From the NCBI RefSeq assembly GCF_003386285.1, contig NZ_QPNC01000013.1:62001-126000 (forward strand): a stretch of DNA of 64,000 bases, given 5' to 3'. This DNA is from Nocardiopsis sp. FIRDI 009 (GTDB taxonomy: Bacteria > Actinomycetota > Actinomycetes > Streptosporangiales > Streptosporangiaceae). Position numbers and translations under genes: made by a program. Positions 1 to 9,091 of the stretch are shown one piece after another. How positions within the stretch are numbered: the first letter of the stretch is position 1; the number at the start of each line of letters is the position of its first letter. The notes beneath the pieces were generated by a model. The model was not told the DNA's origin, did no database searches, and saw nothing but the letters and a program-made list of their open reading frames with translations.

Positions 1-879
1 CCGGCCGGAGACGTCGAGCAGCAGCGTGCCGGAGGAGAGACGGGCCCAGTAGCGGTCGCCGTACCCTCCGGCGGCGAGCCGCCGCGCCTCCGCCTCCAGG
101 AGGTCCAGCGCCACGTGCGCCGCGGAGAGCGAGGCTGCGGGGTCGGGCCGCCACCCGCGCCCCGAGCCGGGGCGCGCCCGGTCCAGGTCCACGCCCGCCG
201 CCGCGAGCGCGGCCCCGGCGTCACCGCGCTCCTCCAGCTGGGTGACCCACTCGGTGAACGCGGCGGGGTCGTCGCGGCCGGGGTCGGCCGAGGGCAGGTC
301 GGCGGCCGGGCGGGGTGTGCCGTCGGGGTTGAGGAACGGCGCCCGCAGCGCGCTCCCGCCCAGGCGCTCGCGCAGCTCACCGGCGCGCCGGGCGTCCCAC
401 AGGTGGCGGGCCTCGGTCCAGATCTGCGGGGTGGGCCCGCTCGCCTCGTACCCGTACACGGAGGGGAGGCCGTCGTCGCCCGACGAGCGCTCCCGGCTCC
501 GGAGACGGAGGGTCATCCGCTGCGGGGCGTCCCACGCCCCGCGGGGCGTGTCCAGGGCGAGGACGGGCGCGTCGGCCGGTACCGCCGCTCCCGCGCCGGG
601 CCGGGACAGGAGCACGGTCCGGCGGGGAGCGAGCGTGCCCCGGTCCGGTCCGTACCGTGGCGCGTGCCAGCGGACCAGGTCGGGGGCCAGGTGTCGCAGA
701 TCGTCCGCCAACGCGGCGGCGAAGGCGCTCCCGTGCTCGTTGGCCACCCCGGCCAGGTCGAAGGCCACGTCCACACCCGCGGCCGCGCACGCCCCACGCC
801 AGTCACCGGCCAGACGACGCTCCGTCGCCCGCTCGATCATCCACCCGGGTACGGCGTACCGGCGCACCCGCCGCGTCAT
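1..879 (-). CDS. Hypothetical protein, C-terminus cut by window edge
   Basis: The reading frame is open on the minus strand from an ATG at 879 to the window edge with no stop, giving at least 293 residues starting MTRRVRRYAVPGWMIERAT. A second ATG at 840 is an alternative start. There is no obvious Shine-Dalgarno site. I see no signal peptide or membrane segment. The protein is acidic and arginine-rich, with several Trp-containing motifs. It lies 35 bases downstream of the leucine-rich-repeat gene on the same strand, so the two are probably co-transcribed. I do not recognise a named domain. It resembles uncharacterised actinomycete proteins that accompany LRR genes, which is a weak impression only. 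Confidence 0.7.
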   Translation of the reverse strand, partial: MTRRVRRYAVPGWMIERATERRLAGDWRGACAAAGVDVAFDLAGVANEHGSAFAAALADDLRHLAPDLVRWHAPRYGPDRGTLAPRRTVLLSRPGAGAAVPADAPVLALDTPRGAWDAPQRMTLRLRSRERSSGDDGLPSVYGYEASGPTPQIWTEARHLWDARRAGELRERLGGSALRAPFLNPDGTPRPAADLPSADPGRDDPAAFTEWVTQLEERGDAGAALAAAGVDLDRARPGSGRGWRPDPAASLSAAHVALDLLEAEARRLAAGGYGDRYWARLSSGTLLLDVSGR

Positions 880-914
880 GGCGGTATACGCCGCCGCGTG
901 GCCGAGCCACCACG

Positions 915-2051
915 TCACCGGTACCGACTCGCGATCATCCGGACGTCGTCGTCGGCGGCGGGGGCGGCGGGGTTCAGGAACGGGGCGATGGCGCGCTTGG
1001 TCCTGCGGGGGACGCCCGGTCCGAGCCCCACGTACTCCAGACGGCTGCCGCCGGCCACCGCGGCGAGCACCCGGGAGGCTCCCCTGTGGGTGATGCCGGT
1101 GTGGCGTACCTCCAGCCGCCGCAGCGGGCTGCCGGGGACGGCGGCGGCCAGCGCGGCCAGGCCCTCGTCGCCGGTGGCGTTGGCGGGGGCGCCCAGGGTG
1201 CGTTCGGAGGGCGGGCGGCCCAGGTCGAGCGCCTCGATGCCGCCGAGCGCGTCCGCCAGGGCCAGTGCGCCGTCGGGGCCGATGCCGTTGCCGCCCAGGC
1301 CCAGCGTGACCGGACGGTCGGGGTCGACGGCGGCGGCGATCACGGTCGCGCCCGCGTCGCCCAGGTGGTTGGCGGGGGCGTACAGTTCACGCACCCGCGC
1401 CTGGCGCAGGAGGGCGGCGAGCAGCGGGGCGGTGTCGGGCCCCAGGCCGTTGCCGCCGAGGAAGATCCGGTCCAGGGGCACCGGACGGTCCCGGAGGACG
1501 TCGAGCAGGGCGCGCAGCCCGTGGGCGGTGAGGCCGGTGTTGACCAGGTCGAGGGTGCGGATCCGGTGGTTGCGGGCCAGGGCGGCGGCGAGCGCGCGCA
1601 CGCCGGTGTCCCCGATCGGGTTGCGCTTGAGCCACAGGGCGCGGACGGTGTCGTCGTCGGCCAGGCGGTCGGCGAGCGCGGTCGCCCCGTCCGCGTCGAT
1701 CCGGTTGCAGCCCAGGTAGAGGGTGTGCAGGCCGTGCCCGGGGGTGAGGGCGTCGGCGAGGGCGCGCGCGCCGGGGGTGCCGACGGCGTTGGTGCCCAGC
1801 AGCAGGTGGGCGGCGTGCGGTGAGGCGGTGGCGGCGGGGATGGCGCGGAGCGCGCCGGGCAGGCCGAGCCCCTGCTTGCACAGGTCGAGGCGGCCGTCGG
1901 ACCGCAGGGTGCCGAGGGGGAACTCCTCGTCCGCCGCCACCGGGGCGGGGTCGGCCAACCGGGCGAGCAGCGGTTCGAGCGCGGCTGGGTCGGCCGGGGG
2001 CGCGTCGGGGTGTTCGACGGCGGGGCAGCGGACGGGGGTCGGTTCGGTCAT
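915..2051 (-). CDS. Leucine-rich-repeat (ribonuclease-inhibitor type) protein
   Basis: This 378-residue protein is built from about nine repeats of roughly 28 residues with the pattern LxxLxLxxNxIGxxGAxALAxAL, from about residue 75 to 355. That is the pattern of ribonuclease-inhibitor-type LRRs, which form a curved protein-binding surface. Typical repeat pieces are TLYLGCNRIDADGATALAD and RALWLKRNPIGDTGVRALA. The ATG at 2051 has a GGAG six bases upstream. No signal peptide or membrane anchor is seen, so it is probably cytoplasmic. The binding partner is unknown. The unrecognised partial gene follows closely and may be its functional partner. The fold call is firm; the role is not. Confidence 0.85.
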   Translation of the reverse strand: MTEPTPVRCPAVEHPDAPPADPAALEPLLARLADPAPVAADEEFPLGTLRSDGRLDLCKQGLGLPGALRAIPAATASPHAAHLLLGTNAVGTPGARALADALTPGHGLHTLYLGCNRIDADGATALADRLADDDTVRALWLKRNPIGDTGVRALAAALARNHRIRTLDLVNTGLTAHGLRALLDVLRDRPVPLDRIFLGGNGLGPDTAPLLAALLRQARVRELYAPANHLGDAGATVIAAAVDPDRPVTLGLGGNGIGPDGALALADALGGIEALDLGRPPSERTLGAPANATGDEGLAALAAAVPGSPLRRLEVRHTGITHRGASRVLAAVAGGSRLEYVGLGPGVPRRTKRAIAPFLNPAAPAADDDVRMIASRYR

Positions 2052-2219
2052 TCACCACTCCGGTGGGCGGTTGTCCTTCGGGGAGGGCCGGTCCCACGCT
2101 CACCGACGCCCCCCTGACGGACCGGCCGCGGAGCCGGGCGGCGGCGGCGTCACCGCTCCGAGGGCCCCGGACACGGGGGCGCGGCCCGGGGCGGGGAGGG
2201 ACACCCACGAGGTGGGGGC

Positions 2220-2290
2220 AGGGCCGACCGGATTCGAACCGGCGTCCTCCAACCTGCTGTTAGGCGCGACGACCTCTGCGCTACGGCCCT
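2220..2290 (-). tRNA. tRNA-like element with a degenerate anticodon arm
   Basis: Read on the minus strand, the element has a perfect 7-bp acceptor stem (AGGGCCG with CGGCCCT), a GCGC/GCGC D stem with an AGAGGTCGTC loop, and a T arm with the canonical TTCGAAT loop. Only about 20 bases lie between the D stem and the T stem, against the usual 22-23. They do not form a 5-bp stem with a 7-base loop and U33, so I cannot assign an anticodon. No CCA is encoded. It may be a pseudo-tRNA or a conserved tRNA-like structure. Confidence 0.55.
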
Positions 2291-2452
2291 GCCTCGCGGG
2301 AGTCTAGTGGCAACGGCGGACAAAAACGCCACGAACCACCCGAAAAATCCCCGATGATCCGCGTCGTACCACGCCAGAAGGGCGGACCGGCGAACCGGAT
2401 TCCGGGAACCGGCCCTGGAGGTTGGCGCCGCGACCGGTCCGCCAGGGACGGA

Positions 2453-3040
2453 CTACACCAGTCCGTCCACCTCCTCCCGCAGCAGCGCGCCGCTGCGCAG
2501 GAACGCCGCCGCCGAGGCGAGGCCGAGACCGAGGAGGAGCGCGGCGACCGGAAGCTCGACGACGGGTTCCAGGGCGGCGCCGCCGACGAGGGACGGACCG
2601 GCCCCGCCCAGGATCGCGTGGGCGCCGACCGTCCGCAGCGCAGCCACCAGCACACCGCCGACCAGGGTGACGGCGGCGCACACGCCGATGAGGCGCGCGT
2701 TCACGGCGTTGAAGGGGTCCCCGGTCCGCAGCGAGCGCACCACGCGCAGCAGCAGTGTTCCGACGAGCACGATCTGCGCGGCGAGGACGAGCGACGGCGC
2801 CATCGTCCACACGCGTTCGGCCGCGGTCGGGTCGGCCACCGTCAGCTCGGCCGTGACGGCGCCGGTGAACTCCAACCCGTCACCGGAGGGCGGGGGCACC
2901 ACGGCGGCCGGGACCTCGACGGGCACGACCAGGTTGTCCGCTGCCAGGGTGGCGACGGCGGCGAAGAGGACCAGAACCGCCCCCATGACGATCGCCCCGA
3001 GAAGCACCCACTCGGACACGCGTTGACGTACGGCAGTCAC
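2453..3040 (-). CDS. DUF2975 family membrane protein
   Basis: This is a membrane protein of about 195 residues with four predicted transmembrane helices, around residues 10-35, 80-105, 120-145 and 165-190. The motif GDPFNAVNARLIG follows the second helix and is typical of DUF2975, a family often paired with a small Xre-type regulator. No such regulator is seen nearby. I chose the GTG at 3040 because a GGGGAG lies 5-6 bases upstream; an in-frame GTG at 3055 would place that site inside the gene. It diverges from the CPBP protease gene, and a pair of palindromes lies between them. Function unknown. Confidence 0.8.
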   Translation of the reverse strand: MTAVRQRVSEWVLLGAIVMGAVLVLFAAVATLAADNLVVPVEVPAAVVPPPSGDGLEFTGAVTAELTVADPTAAERVWTMAPSLVLAAQIVLVGTLLLRVVRSLRTGDPFNAVNARLIGVCAAVTLVGGVLVAALRTVGAHAILGGAGPSLVGGAALEPVVELPVAALLLGLGLASAAAFLRSGALLREEVDGLV

Positions 3041-3066
3041 TCGTTCTCCCCACACTCAGACTCACA

Positions 3067-3114
3067 CTTATCGACAATCGATAAGATCATACCTTAGTGT
3101 ATCGATTATCGATA
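3067..3114. promoter_or_regulatory. Twin palindromic operator-like sites (TATCGA-N3-TCGATA)
   Basis: Two inverted repeats of the same design lie in the divergent intergenic region. The first (3067-3085) has perfect 8-bp arms CTTATCGA and TCGATAAG around CAA. The second (3100-3114) is TATCGATTATCGATA. Their centres are about 31 bp apart, three helical turns, which suits two dimers binding on one face of DNA. The AT-rich sequence stands out sharply from its surroundings. The regulator is unknown. The sites are well placed to control both the DUF2975 and CPBP genes. Confidence 0.6.
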
Positions 3115-3154
3115 AAAGCACCATCCTCCCACCCCCGAACATCCGGAGACTGCC

Positions 3155-3856
3155 TTGACCGACTCGACACCGCCCCCCGCTCCCGTCCGCGCGTCGGCGG
3201 TCTTCCTCACCGGCGCGATCGTCTGCTTCGTGCTCCCCCCGCTGGCACTCGGACTGCTGGTCCGCGCCTCACCCCCGCCACCGGCCCTGGTCGCGGTGGC
3301 CCTCGTCGAACTCGCCTCGGCGGTGGCGCTCGTGGCCTGGTGGCTGCGACGGCGCTCCCTGTCGCCCGCCGACGTCGGCCTGACCCCACGGCACTGGCTC
3401 AGGGACGCGCTCCTGGGGGCGGCGACCGTGCCTCCGCGCCTGCTGATCGAGTTCGGCGTGCTGATCCCGCTGGCCGGGGGCGCTCACAACCCGGGGGTCG
3501 AGGAGGTCCTCACCCACGCCTCGGCGGGCGTGGCGGCCCTGGCCGCGACACTGGTGCTCGGTGTGGTCGGGGGCGGCCTGGCCGAGGAGCTCTACTTCCG
3601 CGGCTTCCTCCTGGGCGCGCTGCCGAGGGCCTTCGTCCACCGGCGGGCGGCGCTGTACGGGGCGGCCGCGGTGTCCGTCCTGCTGTTCGCGGCCCTGCAC
3701 CTGCCCGCCTCGGCCCCCGACGCCGTCGCCATCGTCCTCGCCGGTGTCGTCTACACCGCCCTCTTCCTGCTGACGCGCCGCCTCACCGCGACCGTGGTCG
3801 CCCACGCGCTGTGGAACACCGCGGCCGTGCTCACCGTGGTGGCCCTCTACGGATAG
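3155..3856 (+). CDS. CPBP family intramembrane glutamic protease
   Basis: This 233-residue polytopic membrane protein has the CPBP (Abi/Rce1-like) signature AEELYFRGFLLGAL near residue 145, with the catalytic EE pair, and a second conserved motif FAALHLP near residue 190. The family includes prenyl-protein proteases and bacteriocin self-immunity proteins; the substrate here is unknown. At least six hydrophobic helices are visible. The start is a TTG at 3155 preceded by CCGGAG six bases upstream; no ATG or GTG in this frame fits better. The twin palindromes lie 40-90 bases upstream and probably regulate it. Family confident, role unknown. Confidence 0.85.
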   Translation: MTDSTPPPAPVRASAVFLTGAIVCFVLPPLALGLLVRASPPPPALVAVALVELASAVALVAWWLRRRSLSPADVGLTPRHWLRDALLGAATVPPRLLIEFGVLIPLAGGAHNPGVEEVLTHASAGVAALAATLVLGVVGGGLAEELYFRGFLLGALPRAFVHRRAALYGAAAVSVLLFAALHLPASAPDAVAIVLAGVVYTALFLLTRRLTATVVAHALWNTAAVLTVVALYG

Positions 3857-4020
3857 CGGCCCGGACCGTGAGGGGGAGGGGCCGCGGGCGCCGAGGGCTC
3901 GCGGAGACCGACGGCACGGCCCCCTCCGGTGAGGGTGCGCGCGGGCGACGCCTCACGGACGCGCCCCCTTCCCCGGGGCCTCCGGGGCCCGGGGACCCCC
4001 GGCCGTTCCGCCCTGACGGG

Positions 4021-4341
4021 TCAGCCGCGCGGGACCGGGAAGCGGTGTTCGTTGATCGCGACCTTCTCCCGGACGGCCGCGTCCAGGTCGACCCCGAGCA
4101 CGTCGGCCAGGCGCAGCAGGTAGCAGAACACGTCCGCCATCTCCTGACGCACCGCGGCGGCCTTGTCCGGGTCGGCCATGACCGCCTCGGACTCCTCCGC
4201 GGTCAGCCACTGGAACTCGGCGACCAGCTCACCGGCCTCTCCCGCCAGGGCCATCGCCAGGTTCTTGGGCGTGTGGAAGGGACCCCAGTCCCGCGCCTCG
4301 GCGAACCTCTCCAGCAACTCCTGCAACGATGCGACGCTCAT
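4021..4341 (-). CDS. MazG-like nucleotide pyrophosphohydrolase
   Basis: This 106-residue protein belongs to the all-alpha NTP pyrophosphohydrolase superfamily (MazG-like, RS21-C6/dCTPase type). Visible signatures are the helix motif GEAGELVAEFQWLT, with the ExxE metal-binding acids near residues 35-39, and EMADVFCYLLRLAD, with the second ExxD pair near residues 68-71. Proteins of this type hydrolyse (d)NTPs to monophosphates and clear non-canonical nucleotides. The length is normal for the single-domain subfamily. The ATG at 4341 has only a weak upstream ribosome site. It converges with the CPBP gene and diverges from the SelW-like gene. Confidence 0.88.
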   Translation of the reverse strand: MSVASLQELLERFAEARDWGPFHTPKNLAMALAGEAGELVAEFQWLTAEESEAVMADPDKAAAVRQEMADVFCYLLRLADVLGVDLDAAVREKVAINEHRFPVPRG

Positions 4342-4430
4342 GGCACCGGTCTACCAGAGGTCGGGAGGGACGCGGGTCGGGGTCGGGGCGGTCACGGGGC
4401 CCACGGGGCGGGCGTGGCATCCTGGGAGGC

Positions 4431-4724
4431 ATGGTGGACACGAAGCCGCGGCTGGAGATCGAGTACTGCACCCAGTGCCGGTGGCTGCCCAGGGCGACCT
4501 GGATGGCACAGGAACTGCTGACGACGTTCGAGGGGGACCTGGGCGAGGTCGCGCTCGTCCCCGGGACCGGCGGCGTGTTCGAGGTGCGGCTGGACGGGGA
4601 GAGCGTGTGGTCCCGCAAGACCGACGCGGCCTTCACCGACGCCGCCGAGCTCAAGCGGCTCGTCCGCGACCGGATCGCCCCCGACCGCGCGCTGGGCCAC
4701 TCCGAGGGGACGTCGCAGCGGTGA
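4431..4724 (+). CDS. SelT/SelW/SelH (Rdx) family protein
   Basis: This protein of about 97 residues has the Rdx thioredoxin-like signature IEYCTQCRWLPRA near residue 10, in which the CxxC redox pair replaces the selenocysteine motif of mammalian SelW. The central segment ending in FEVRLDGESVWSRK and the helix after it match the family. Family members are thought to act in thiol redox, but bacterial roles are poorly defined. The GGGAGG ribosome site lies only one base before ATG 4431 and four bases before GTG 4434, so the GTG may be the real start. It is a single gene diverging from the MazG-like gene. Confidence 0.85.
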   Translation: MVDTKPRLEIEYCTQCRWLPRATWMAQELLTTFEGDLGEVALVPGTGGVFEVRLDGESVWSRKTDAAFTDAAELKRLVRDRIAPDRALGHSEGTSQR

Positions 4725-4816
4725 CCGGCGGCTGGCCGGTACCGGCCAGCCCCTTCCCCTCCTGTCGGGACCCCCGCCCCTGACGGCACGGGCGTTCCCC
4801 CGCCACACTGGCCGTC

Positions 4817-7386
4817 ATGAGACGCACACGGTGGATCGTCGCCGGACTCGCCGCGACGGTGGTCCTGGTGACGACGGCGGTCCTGTACCGGTCGGGCGGC
4901 GACCTCGCAGCGGTGCCCGGCGGCACGGCCGCCCCCTGGAACGGAGCCCTGATCGCCGCCCTGACGGTACTCCTGGTCACCGTCGGGCGCCTCGTGGAAC
5001 GGTCGTCCAGGAGACGAGGACCGGGCGCGGACCGGCGCACCGGACCGGAACCGACCGGTGCGGGCTCCACGACCGGCACCGTCGTCGGGGACGTCAACGA
5101 GGGCACCGTCATCCAAGGACACACGCTCACCCTCCACCAGCCGACGCACCAGACGGTCGTCGACACCCAGATCGTCCACGCCCCGGACACCGAACCGGCC
5201 TGGCCGATACTCGTCGGCGTGCTGCCGAACGAGGCCGACCACTTCCAGCACCGCTCCCTCACCGACCGGCTCGCCCGGTCCTCGCGGGACCGGCCCACCG
5301 TGGTGCTCGGGCAGGTCCTGTCCGGGATGGGCGGGGTCGGCAAGACCCAGTTGGCCGCCCACCACGCCCGGGAGCTGCTCCGGCGTGGGGAGGTGGACCT
5401 GGTGGTGTGGGTGCCCGCGGCCGAGCGGTCCACGATCCTGCGGGCCTACGCCGACGCCGCCCGCCGGATCCTCCGGTCCCCCGCGGACGAGGACCCCGAA
5501 CCGGCGGCGCTCCGGTTCCTCACCTGGCTCCAGACCACCGACCGGCGCTGGCTGGTGGTGCTGGACAACCTGGACGTCCCCGAGCACGTGCGCGGCCTGT
5601 GGCCGACCACCGGCTCCCCGGTCACCGCCGAGGCGGCCGCCCCTCAGGGGCGGCTGGTGGTCACCACCCGCAGGACCGACACCGCCCTGGCGGGCAGGGG
5701 ACGCGCGTTCATCGACGTGGGCGGCTACACGCCGCACGAGTCCCTCGCCTACCTCACCGCCGCGCTCGCCGACCTGCCCGTGGCCCCCAGGACGCGGAAC
5801 TGGCGGCACTGGCCGAGGACCTGGGCCACCTTCCGCTGGCCCTGTCCCAGGCGGCCGCCTACATCCGCGACCGCAGGGGCGGCATGACGTGCGAGTCCTA
5901 CCGCGCGTTGCTCCGGGACCGGCGCGGTTCCCTGAACCGGCTGTTCCCGGAGGAGGGGAGCCTGCCGGACGACTACGCGCGAACCGTGGCCACCACGTGG
6001 GCGGTCTCCGTCGACCACGCCGACACGCTCACCCCGCGCGGGCTCGCCCGGCCGATGATGCGGTTGGTCAGCCTGCTGGACCCCACGGGAATCCCCGTCC
6101 CGGCGCTGACGTCCTCCCCCGTCCTCGACCACCTGCACCGGACCCGGCCCGAGGGGCCGAGGCCGACCGCACGGGACGCCGACGACGCGCTGTCCGCGCT
6201 GGCCCGGCTCCACCTGGTCACCCGTTCCGGGTTCGGGGACGACGCCCTGGTGGGAGCGCACCGGCTCGTGCAGCGCGCCACACGCGAGCGGCGGGCGACG
6301 CGGCCCGACGGGGACGCCGTCCGCACGGCCGCCGACGCGCTCCTGTCGGTCTGGGAGTCGAGCGTCCACGCCACCGACCGCGGACAACGGCTGCGGGCGA
6401 ACACCACCGCCCTGGCCGAGCACGACCGGGGCTGGTTGTGGGACGGGGGCGTCCACCCCCTGTTGAGCCGACTCGGGCGGAGTCTGGGCAAGGCCGGTGC
6501 GCTCTCCCAGGCGGTGGCCCACTGCGAGGAACTGGCCGACACGGCGGACGCGCGTCTGGGACCCGATCACCCGGACACCCTGAGCGCACGCCACGACGTC
6601 CTCCTCTGGCGCGGCCTGTCGGGTGAGGCGCACCACGCCGCCGAGGGCTTCCGGGCACTGGCCGACACCATGAGGCGGACGCTCGGCACCGAGCACCCGC
6701 GCACACTGAGGACCCGGGTGCAGGGCGCGCGCTGGCGCGCCCGCGCGGGCGACCCTGAGGGCGCGGTCGGGGAATTGGAGGACATCGTGCCCGTCCAGAC
6801 GCGGGTTCTCGGACCGGACCATCCCGACGTCCTCAGCACCCGTGCGCACCTGGCCTCAGCCCGGGGCGGGGCGGGCGACCCACGGGGGGCGGCGGAGTCC
6901 TTCCGGTCGGTGCTCGCCGACGAGCTGCGGGTCCTGGGACCGGAGCACCCCGGCACGACGGTCACACGGAACCAGGTCGCCCGGTGGCTGGGGCGGTCGG
7001 GCGACCCGCGCGGTGCCATCGCGGCCCTGGAGGAGCTCCTGCCCGACCAGTCCCGACTCCTGGGCCCGGACCACCCCGACACGCTCACCACCCGTGGCCA
7101 GATCGCCGCGTGGAAGGGGGTCGTCGGAGAGCACGCCGAAGCCGTAGACGGGTTTGCCGAGCTGCTGGCCGACCAGCTGCGGGTCCTGGGACCGGAGCAC
7201 CCCCACGTGCTGACGACCCGGCACAGCCTGGCCCGGTTCCGCGGCGAGTCCGGCGACCCCGCACGCGCGGTGGAGGAGTTGGAGGCGCTGCTGCCGGACC
7301 AGGTCCGCCTTCTGGGTCCCGACCACCCCAAGACGGAGGAGGTCAGGGAACACCTGGAGAGCTGGCGGCGGCGGGCGGAACGCTAG
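4817..7386 (+). pseudogene. STAND NTPase with TPR repeats, frameshifted
   Basis: Two reading frames together encode about 855 residues. The first frame (4817 to about 5785) gives two transmembrane helices at residues 6-23 and 42-60, a GDVNEGTVIQGHTL segment common in actinobacterial STAND proteins, and an NB-ARC P-loop GMGGVGKTQ near residue 170 with Walker B LVVLDNLD. The second frame (about 5786-7386) continues with the NB-ARC end and at least five kinesin-light-chain-type TPRs marked by LGPDHPDTL. The frames join at a run of five C (5784-5788); one extra C would restore one protein. The frameshift may be a sequencing error or real inactivation. Such proteins act as ligand-triggered switches, often in defence. 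The stop overlaps the convergent S1-domain gene. Confidence 0.75.
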
Positions 7387-8576
7387 GAGAGCCTGAGGGA
7401 CAGGGACACCCGTTCGCGAACCATGTCCACGTCCAGGACCCGGGCGGTGACCTCCTGTCCCACGGAGACGACGTCGGTCGGGGAGTCGACGTGTCGGGAG
7501 GGCGGCTCCGGGAGGTTGACCATCGCGGTGCATCCGCCGAGGTCCACGAACGTGACGCCGAAGTCGGCGATGTGCTCGACCGTGCCGGTGACGCGCTGTC
7601 CGCGTTCCAGGGTCCGCATGAACGCCCAGGCGCGGTCGCTCTCGGCGGGTTCGGGCCGCCAGCGGGCGCGCAGCACGCCGTCGGGGTCGGGCAGGACCGC
7701 GGTGAGGAGGGGGTCGCTCTCGCCGACGTAGGGGGACAGGGCCGCGGCCGCGCGCGCGTCGGACAGTCGTGCGGCCAGCGCCTCGCGGTCGGGTTCGTCG
7801 ACGATCTCGCCCGTGACGCGGCCGTGGGCGTCCTCCCAGACGAGTTCCACGGAGTCCTCGTCGGGCAGCGCCGCCAGGACCGCGCCGACGTCGTCGGACA
7901 GCGGCGGCCACACGGTCAGCCGGGCACGGGGGGTCAACCGGGCGCGCACCTGGTCAACGGTCTCTCGGGTGACCCGGTGCCAGCGCGTGGCGTGACCGCC
8001 GTCCTCCTCCAGGAGGAGACCACGGCCCCTGTCGAGGTACTCCAGACGCGCCCAGAAGGTCGCGTCGGCCGGACGCTGCTCCCCCTCCTCCTCGTCGAGG
8101 GAGATGTCGTAGGGGGAGATGCCCATCGGTTCGGGGAAGAGACCGAGCGCGCGGGTGCGGGCCACCGCCGCGTGGCAGGGCAGGTGGCTGCCGACGTACA
8201 CATACTGGTCCCAGCCGACGTGGACGGTGAACGCGTCCCCCGCCTCCAGTCGGCACCAGCCGCCCTCGGCCCGGAGCATGATCCGGACCAGTTCCAGGCC
8301 GACGGCGAGTGGAACGGTCGCGCCGTCATGGAAATCCGTGGGGTCGGCCGGGAGCAGCCTCGCGAGTGCGGCGGGCGTGGAAGCACCGCCAAACAGCGGT
8401 TCTCGGATCTCCAGGTGGTCGACCCCGCTCTCCCGCGCGAAGGCGGCGATCGCGTCCAGGTAGGCGGCCTCGACCGGCCCGTGGTCGCTGTCGACGTCCT
8501 CCAAGCCGACGTAGCGGCCGTCGGCGTCGCGGTCGGCGGGATCGTACTTGGTGACGCGATGGACGTGGAGCGGCAC
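7383..8576 (-). CDS. S1 RNA-binding domain protein
   Basis: The 397-residue protein has a C-terminal S1/OB domain at about residues 318-397, recognised from RGQRVTGTVEHIADFGVTFV, then GGCTAMVNLPE and VGQEVTARVLDVD. S1 domains bind RNA. The N-terminal 300 residues are rich in aromatic and acidic residues and not familiar to me. I start the gene at GTG 8576, six bases after AAGGG; the frame stays open for 63 codons upstream, but that part is basic low-complexity sequence with no ribosome site. It overlaps the end of the STAND gene by four bases in convergent orientation. Role unknown; translation or RNA metabolism is plausible. Confidence 0.75.
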   Translation of the reverse strand: MPLHVHRVTKYDPADRDADGRYVGLEDVDSDHGPVEAAYLDAIAAFARESGVDHLEIREPLFGGASTPAALARLLPADPTDFHDGATVPLAVGLELVRIMLRAEGGWCRLEAGDAFTVHVGWDQYVYVGSHLPCHAAVARTRALGLFPEPMGISPYDISLDEEEGEQRPADATFWARLEYLDRGRGLLLEEDGGHATRWHRVTRETVDQVRARLTPRARLTVWPPLSDDVGAVLAALPDEDSVELVWEDAHGRVTGEIVDEPDREALAARLSDARAAAALSPYVGESDPLLTAVLPDPDGVLRARWRPEPAESDRAWAFMRTLERGQRVTGTVEHIADFGVTFVDLGGCTAMVNLPEPPSRHVDSPTDVVSVGQEVTARVLDVDMVRERVSLSLRLS

Positions 8577-8710
8577 ACGGTTCCCTTCGTGTGTGGTGGG
8601 CCGGGGGATCACCGAACGAACCCTAGTGCGCGCCAAAGCGCCCGTGCCATCGGATTCCAACTCCCCTTCCGGGGCGTCAACCGCGCTCCCCGACGGCGCG
8701 TCGGTACGGT

Positions 8711-9070
8711 GTGAGCAACACAGAGCCGCCACCCTCCGTCGAGTCCGCCGGGCGCGGCGGGCCACTCCCCCTGCGGATCCTCGGTGCCGTCCACCTGATC
8801 CTGATGGTCCTGGGGCTGCCCCTCCTCGTACTCTTCTCGTTCCTCCACCTGTTCATGACGTCGACATACGAGGAGACCATGGGCTACTACCTCGCCGGAA
8901 TCGGGATGGTCGTGGGCCCGTGGGCACTCGGCTCCTTCGTGGGCTGGCTGTTGATGCGCGCCCTGGAGGTGGACGGCGCACCGAGATACGCGCTGTTCAC
9001 CCTGGTCGTCGGCACGGCCGTGATCCTGGCCCCGCACGTGATGTCGATCGTCACGGGCATCGCGGGCTGA
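8711..9070 (+). CDS. Small hypothetical membrane protein
   Basis: This 119-residue protein has three predicted transmembrane helices, at about residues 22-50, 58-85 and 92-116, after a 20-residue polar proline-rich N-terminus. I recognise no family motif. It starts at GTG 8711 with a poor ribosome site, so expression is likely low or the start is uncertain. It stands alone between the divergent S1-domain gene and the convergent TetR gene. Codon use is typical of the window, which supports it as a real gene. Confidence 0.6.
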   Translation: MSNTEPPPSVESAGRGGPLPLRILGAVHLILMVLGLPLLVLFSFLHLFMTSTYEETMGYYLAGIGMVVGPWALGSFVGWLLMRALEVDGAPRYALFTLVVGTAVILAPHVMSIVTGIAG

Positions 9071-9091
9071 CCGTTCCGGCCCCGGCGGTGC

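Noticed and set aside
115..1823. Long plus-strand open frames opposite the LRR gene
   Set aside because: The minus strand has a clear LRR protein and its partner. The plus frames encode Arg/Gly/Pro-rich sequence with no domain or ribosome site.
5784..5790. Programmed -1 frameshifting in the STAND gene
   Set aside because: The C-run does not form a good X-XXY-YYZ slippery heptamer, and I see no clear downstream stem-loop. An indel is the simpler explanation.
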